DNA from: NVTR01 sp036480115
GTDB lineage: Bacteria; Pseudomonadota; Alphaproteobacteria; Rhodobacterales; Rhodobacteraceae
Length of the DNA: 64,000 bases
NCBI GenBank assembly: GCA_965224795.1
Contig: CBDDAE010000001.1
Location: 434,001-498,000 of the forward strand
Direction of reading: 5' to 3'
Below the pieces are notes generated by a model. The model searched no databases. It was not told the origin of the DNA and was given only the letters and a program-made list of their open reading frames with translations. The translations under genes and the position numbers were made by a program. Shown here in pieces: positions 60,388-64,000 of the stretch (within the stretch, counting starts at the first letter, position 1; each line of letters begins with the position of its first letter).

Positions 60388-60978
60388 CTATTGTTCGGCT
60401 ATGAAACTGCCAAACAGGTACCCTGTCCCAAACCCGCTGGTTGCCGTGCCGGTAATCGCGCCGGTGGTAGCCAGATTATCAATCCCCAGGAAGTCGCCGT
60501 CAAAATCTGCTGAAATGCCGTAGGTTTCGCCGCCCCCTGTTAAAGTGCCCCCAAGCAAAGCGCTGTAGGTATATTGAATGGCCGTGTTCGCCCCCCTGTT
60601 AATTGCACCACTTGAGATCGCTAGTACACCCGCAAGACCATTGGCGTTTTCATCCATAAACCCCGTTGCAGTCCCGGAAATGGAATTTGCCGAAAAATTT
60701 GCGGTTAAGGCCAAAGCCCCGGCCATGCCCAGTTCACCACTGCCGGTTTCCACCATCAAATCTATCACCCCGGCAAAAGTCGAACTTCCGCTTATCGGCA
60801 GCGAAGTTGGGTCTGTGTCGGTAGTACCAGACCAGGTTGTTTGCATCCCGGTCGCGATGGTCTGGTATGTCTGATAATCCACCGGCGGCCTAGTTTGTCC
60901 GCCATCGCCATTCCCACCACAGGCAGCCAGCAAAAGCGCGCTGGCGAGACTTGGTGCATTTAAATTTTTTTTCCACAT
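60388..60978 (-). CDS. TbpB/HpuA-like surface lipoprotein
   Basis: 196 residues from MWKKNLNAPS; the frame is open 14 codons further up. Lipobox LLAAC with Cys20. Then a Gly/Thr/Ser-rich beta-barrel-like domain (AGVIDLMVETGSGELGMAGAL, SISGTATGFMDENANGLAGV) ending GYLFGSFIAEQ, as in transferrin-binding-type (PF01298) lipoproteins. Such proteins bind iron or haem carriers or other ligands on the cell surface. No TonB receptor or SLAM gene is near. Confidence 0.7.
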   Translation of the reverse strand: MWKKNLNAPSLASALLLAACGGNGDGGQTRPPVDYQTYQTIATGMQTTWSGTTDTDPTSLPISGSSTFAGVIDLMVETGSGELGMAGALALTANFSANSISGTATGFMDENANGLAGVLAISSGAINRGANTAIQYTYSALLGGTLTGGGETYGISADFDGDFLGIDNLATTGAITGTATSGFGTGYLFGSFIAEQ

Positions 60979-60998
60979 ACGCTGTAAACTGGCGGCAT

Positions 60999-61027
60999 TT
61001 GAAAAAATTTCCGTTAACAACTAAAAT
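60999..61027 (+). promoter_or_regulatory. Putative promoter of prfC
   Basis: TTGAAA (60999-61004), 17 bases, TAAAAT (61022-61027), 87 bases before the prfC ATG. Both boxes are close to consensus. Confidence 0.6.
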
Positions 61028-61113
61028 TGTCGTTATTTATTTAAAACCCTACAGCTGTATCTGTCAGTTATCTTTGGTTGTCCCCCATTTCGCACTGGCC
61101 TATATCCCACCCC

Positions 61114-62721
61114 ATGACCGATACGTCTTCAAATATACCCGCCTTACCCACGGAAATCGCCCGTCGCCGGACTTTTGCCATCATCAGCCACCCTGATGCC
61201 GGTAAAACCACGTTGACGGAAAAGTTTCTGCTCTATGGGGGCGCCATTCAGATGGCCGGACAGGTGCGCGCCAAGGGTGAAAGCCGGCGCACCCGGTCGG
61301 ACTATATGAAGATGGAGCAGGAACGCGGGATTTCGGTGTCGGCATCGGCCATGTCGTTTGACTTTGGCGACTTTCGTTTCAATCTGGTGGACACGCCGGG
61401 GCACAGCGATTTTTCCGAAGATACCTATCGCACTTTGACCGCGGTGGATGCGGCGGTGATGGTGATCGACGGGGCCAAGGGTATTGAAAGCCAGACGCAA
61501 AAGCTGTTTGAGGTTTGCCGTTTGCGGGATCTGCCGATCCTGACATTTTGCAACAAAATGGACCGCGAAAGCCGGGACACATTTGAGATTATCGACGAAA
61601 TTCAGGAAAACCTTGCGATTGATGTGACCGTCGCCAGCTGGCCCATTGGCGTGGGCCGGGATTTCATCGGTTGTTATGATTTGCTGCGGGATCGGTTGGA
61701 ACTGATGGACCGCGCGGACCGCAATAAGGTCGCCGAAAGCATTGAGATTAACGGGCTGGATGACCCGAAACTGGCGGATCATGTGCCAGCGGATATGCTG
61801 GAAAAGCTGCGCGAAGAAGTTGAGATGGCGCGCGAATTACTGCCGGCGCTGGACAAACAGGCGCTGCTGGACGGCACCATGACGCCGATCTGGTTTGGTT
61901 CGGCAATCAACAGCTTTGGCGTACAGGAACTGATGCACGGCATCGCCGATTTTGGCCCGGAACCCCAGCCTACACCTGCCGAGCCGCGCCAGATTTCACC
62001 GGATGAAAAGAACGTCAGCGGCTTTGTGTTCAAAGTGCAGGCCAATATGGACCCAAAGCACCGGGACCGGGTGGCGTTTGTGCGATTGGCAAGCGGGCAT
62101 TTTAAGCGCGGCATGAAGCTGACCCATGTGCGGTCAAAAAAGGTTATGGCGATTTCCAATCCGGTGCTATTTCTGGCCGCCGACCGTGAACTGGCCGAAG
62201 AAGCCTGGGCTGGCGACATCATCGGCATCCCCAACCACGGGCAGCTACGCATTGGTGATACCTTGACCGAGGGTGAGGCGCTGCGCGTCACCGGCATTCC
62301 GTCATTCGCGCCGGAACTGCTGCAAACCGTGCGGGCGGGTGATCCGATGAAGGCCAAGCACCTGGAAAAGGCGCTGATGCAGTTCGCCGAAGAAGGCGCG
62401 GCCAAGGTGTTCAAACCGATGATTGGTTCCGGCTATATCGTCGGCGTGGTCGGGCCGTTGCAGTTTGAGGTTTTGGCGTCACGCATTGAGATCGAATATT
62501 CCCTGCCGGTGCGGTTTGAACAATCGCAGTTCAAATCGGCCCGCTGGATCACTGGCCCTAAGGATGCCGTAGAAAGCTTTGCCGACGAAAACAAAGGCCA
62601 TATGAGCCACGATAATGACGGCGATCTGGTCTACCTGACGCGCCTGCAATGGGACATTGATCGGGTCGAGCGGGACTACCCGGACCTGACGCTGACGGCG
62701 ACCAAGGAAATGATGGTGTGA
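61114..62721 (+). CDS. prfC: Peptide chain release factor 3
   Basis: 535 residues from MTDTSSNIPAL. GTPase: SHPDAGKTTLTEK at 25-37, LVDTPGHSDFSEDTYRTL, and FCNKMDRESRD. RF3 removes RF1/RF2 from the ribosome after termination. The gene has a GGC/GCG-rich look compared with its neighbours. The stop overlaps the DUF6869 start as GTGA. Confidence 0.96.
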   Translation: MTDTSSNIPALPTEIARRRTFAIISHPDAGKTTLTEKFLLYGGAIQMAGQVRAKGESRRTRSDYMKMEQERGISVSASAMSFDFGDFRFNLVDTPGHSDFSEDTYRTLTAVDAAVMVIDGAKGIESQTQKLFEVCRLRDLPILTFCNKMDRESRDTFEIIDEIQENLAIDVTVASWPIGVGRDFIGCYDLLRDRLELMDRADRNKVAESIEINGLDDPKLADHVPADMLEKLREEVEMARELLPALDKQALLDGTMTPIWFGSAINSFGVQELMHGIADFGPEPQPTPAEPRQISPDEKNVSGFVFKVQANMDPKHRDRVAFVRLASGHFKRGMKLTHVRSKKVMAISNPVLFLAADRELAEEAWAGDIIGIPNHGQLRIGDTLTEGEALRVTGIPSFAPELLQTVRAGDPMKAKHLEKALMQFAEEGAAKVFKPMIGSGYIVGVVGPLQFEVLASRIEIEYSLPVRFEQSQFKSARWITGPKDAVESFADENKGHMSHDNDGDLVYLTRLQWDIDRVERDYPDLTLTATKEMMV

Positions 62722-63206
62722 AAGAGCCGCCATCTTGTCATTATTGCACCTATGATGGCCGGGATTTCCCCTGCAGAACACATGACAAAATTGATTTGAG
62801 AAAAGTCGTGCGGCATTTTTTGCTGGAATTTGAAGCCAACTACGGGCAAAATCCAGACAAGGAATTAGCGAAAAAAAATGAATGGGCATCTGAATGCCTT
62901 TATGAATTAGAATATTCATCGCCCGAACTTACATTCCTGTCGGTTTTAGAATTGGTTGCTCAGATAAAGACACGTGAACAGGCCGCCTTTGTCGGGGCTG
63001 GTTCACTGGAAAATATCATCGCAAAAAATGGAGATCAATTCATTGACCGGATAGAAGAACATGCTCGCAAGTCTCCGCGATTTCGATACGTTTTGACCGG
63101 CGTGTGGCCACAGGGGCAGCAGGATAGTCCGGTATGGGTCCGTGTCGAAAAGGCACGCAAAGGATCGCCCACTATTGACGAAACAGATCAGCTTCCGGAA
63201 TTCTGA
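62718..63206 (+). CDS. DUF6869-like protein with CxxC motif
   Basis: 162 residues; GTG start inside the prfC stop (62718-62721). An N-terminal CHYCTYDGRDFPCRTH with three Cys and a His could bind zinc. The later part (LTFLSVLELVAQIKTREQAAFVGAGSLENIIAKNGDQFIDRIEEHARKSPRFRYVLTGVW) matches DUF6869, found in many proteobacteria without known role. Overlap with prfC means co-translation. It is noticeably AT-richer than prfC. Confidence 0.7.
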   Translation: MKEPPSCHYCTYDGRDFPCRTHDKIDLRKVVRHFLLEFEANYGQNPDKELAKKNEWASECLYELEYSSPELTFLSVLELVAQIKTREQAAFVGAGSLENIIAKNGDQFIDRIEEHARKSPRFRYVLTGVWPQGQQDSPVWVRVEKARKGSPTIDETDQLPEF

Positions 63207-63469
63207 TTGCCACCAGGAAAGATACCTTAACCTTCAAGTGGCGCGGCGGATTCCCTCAAATCACCGAACAATCGGCACTTTTAACGGTCAAATGTGGCCG
63301 AATTTCCGAAAATTCGAAACAATCAGGTAGATTTGGCGGCTATTGGCCGCATCACGGCAACCTGCATTGACCCCAAGGCGGAATGGCTATAGCCACGCGT
63401 CATTCTGGGGCATATTTCGAAAAACCGGCCATACGGGCCAAGCCTCATCATCCGCTACGGGCGTGAAAT

Positions 63470-63488
63470 GTCCGTAAAAACAACGGAC
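63470..63488 (+). promoter_or_regulatory. Hairpin at the start of the DEAD-box helicase gene
   Basis: GTCCGT (63470-63475), loop AAAAACA, ACGGAC (63483-63488). The right arm contains the only GGA near the ATG at 63493. The 286-base gap 63207-63492 also has TTGACC (63367) and TATAGC (63388), a weak promoter with a short 15-base spacer; no gene is seen in it. Confidence 0.45.
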
Positions 63489-63492
63489 CTAC

Positions 63493-64000
63493 ATGACAAA
63501 ATTTTCTGATTTGAAACTGGCACCCAAGGTGCTGAAAGCCATCGACGACGCGGGCTATGAAAGCCCGACACCAATTCAGGCGCTTGGCATTCCACCGGCC
63601 CTTGAAGGCCGTGACGTATTGGGCATTGCCCAGACCGGCACCGGTAAGACGGCGTGTTTTACCCTGCCGATGATCACCATGCTGGCCCGCGGACGTGCCC
63701 GCGCCCGGATGCCCCGTTCACTGGTGCTGTGCCCGACGCGCGAGTTAGCGGCGCAGGTTGCGGAAAACTTCGACACCTATTCAAAGTATGTGAAACTTTC
63801 CAAGGCGTTGCTGATAGGTGGTGTTTCCTTTGGTGAACAGGACAAGCTGATCGACCGGGGCGTTGACGTGCTCATTGCCACACCGGGACGCTTGCTGGAC
63901 CATTTTGGTCGCGGCAAATTGCTTTTGACCGGCGTGCAGATAATGGTCGTGGACGAAGCGGACCGGATGTTGGATATGGGGTTTATTCCGGACATCGAAG
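63493..64000 (+). CDS. DEAD-box RNA helicase, 3' end outside the window
   Basis: The first ~169 residues of an RhlE-type helicase, open to the right edge. MTKFSDLKLAPKVLKAIDDAGYESPTPIQ carries the Q-motif, then AQTGTGKT (Walker A), PTRELAAQV (Ia), TPGRLLDH (Ib) and VDEADRMLDMGF (DEAD). It unwinds RNA in ribosome assembly or decay. The start is preceded by a hairpin. Confidence 0.93.
   Translation, partial: MTKFSDLKLAPKVLKAIDDAGYESPTPIQALGIPPALEGRDVLGIAQTGTGKTACFTLPMITMLARGRARARMPRSLVLCPTRELAAQVAENFDTYSKYVKLSKALLIGGVSFGEQDKLIDRGVDVLIATPGRLLDHFGRGKLLLTGVQIMVVDEADRMLDMGFIPDIE

Noticed and set aside
1..64000. CRISPR arrays, tRNA, rRNA or insertion sequences
   Set aside because: None recognised by eye on either strand; small RNAs without strong structure could be missed.

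Overview
The window comes from an alphaproteobacterium, almost certainly of the order Rhodobacterales (Roseobacter/Rhodobacter group). The evidence is a complete Rhodobacterales-type gene transfer agent (GTA) structural cluster, an E1-beta subunit of pyruvate dehydrogenase that carries its own lipoyl domain, a 50S L9 with a long acidic tail, and a recurrent intergenic element around the core GCCTCCGGCGGGGATATTTT that I associate with this group. No rRNA, tRNA, CRISPR array, insertion sequence or integrase was recognised.

Layout. 1-4835: lptD (5' end cut off)-surA-pdxA-rsmA, an outer-membrane biogenesis/vitamin B6/rRNA methylation operon in which each gene overlaps the next by four bases. 4892-11156: anmK and tyrS diverge, then come a DUF3179 protein, two tandem cyclophilins, class I fructose-bisphosphate aldolase and an FtsB-like protein. 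11285-15338: pdhA, a VOC protein, pdhB and pdhC, behind a perfect 18-bp palindrome. 15349-16587: cysE and a DksA/TraR-type zinc finger protein. 16584-30978: the GTA cluster, all on the minus strand, from g1 (small terminase) to g15, plus a DUF2793 gene coupled to g15. A good sigma-70-type promoter and a terminator-like hairpin lie just upstream of g1.

31229-38794 (minus strand): mltG, fabF, a HisA paralogue, a GNAT acetyltransferase, a rhodanese/HigA-type fusion, acpP, fabG, a ClpP-fold-like membrane protein and fabD. This is a fatty-acid synthesis cluster split by three unrelated genes. 38935-48812: a membrane protein, rpsF-rpsR-rplI, a second DUF3179 protein, alr-mlaE-mlaF, two small membrane proteins, radA, cvpA and a small secreted protein. 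48926-54871: purF, DUF1801, SDR, methyltransferase, surE, pcm and an NlpD-like lipoprotein. 54882-57439 (minus strand): tatA-tatB-tatC and a DUF815 ATPase. 57636-64000: a WYL regulator with a neat operator/promoter, an orphan ABC ATPase, an SDR with a non-canonical active site, a TbpB-like lipoprotein, prfC, a DUF6869 protein and the start of a DEAD-box helicase.

Most of the window is core chromosome in compact operons with 4-bp stop/start overlaps. The GTA cluster is the one phage-derived block. It has packaging, head, tail and cell-wall-penetration genes but no integration, replication, lysogeny or lysis genes, as expected of a GTA and not of a prophage. The most novel-looking points are the leader attenuator candidate of the GTA operon, the coupled DUF2793 gene, the HisA paralogue lacking its first catalytic Asp, the rhodanese-HigA fusion, and several regulatory hairpins or operators placed on start sites.
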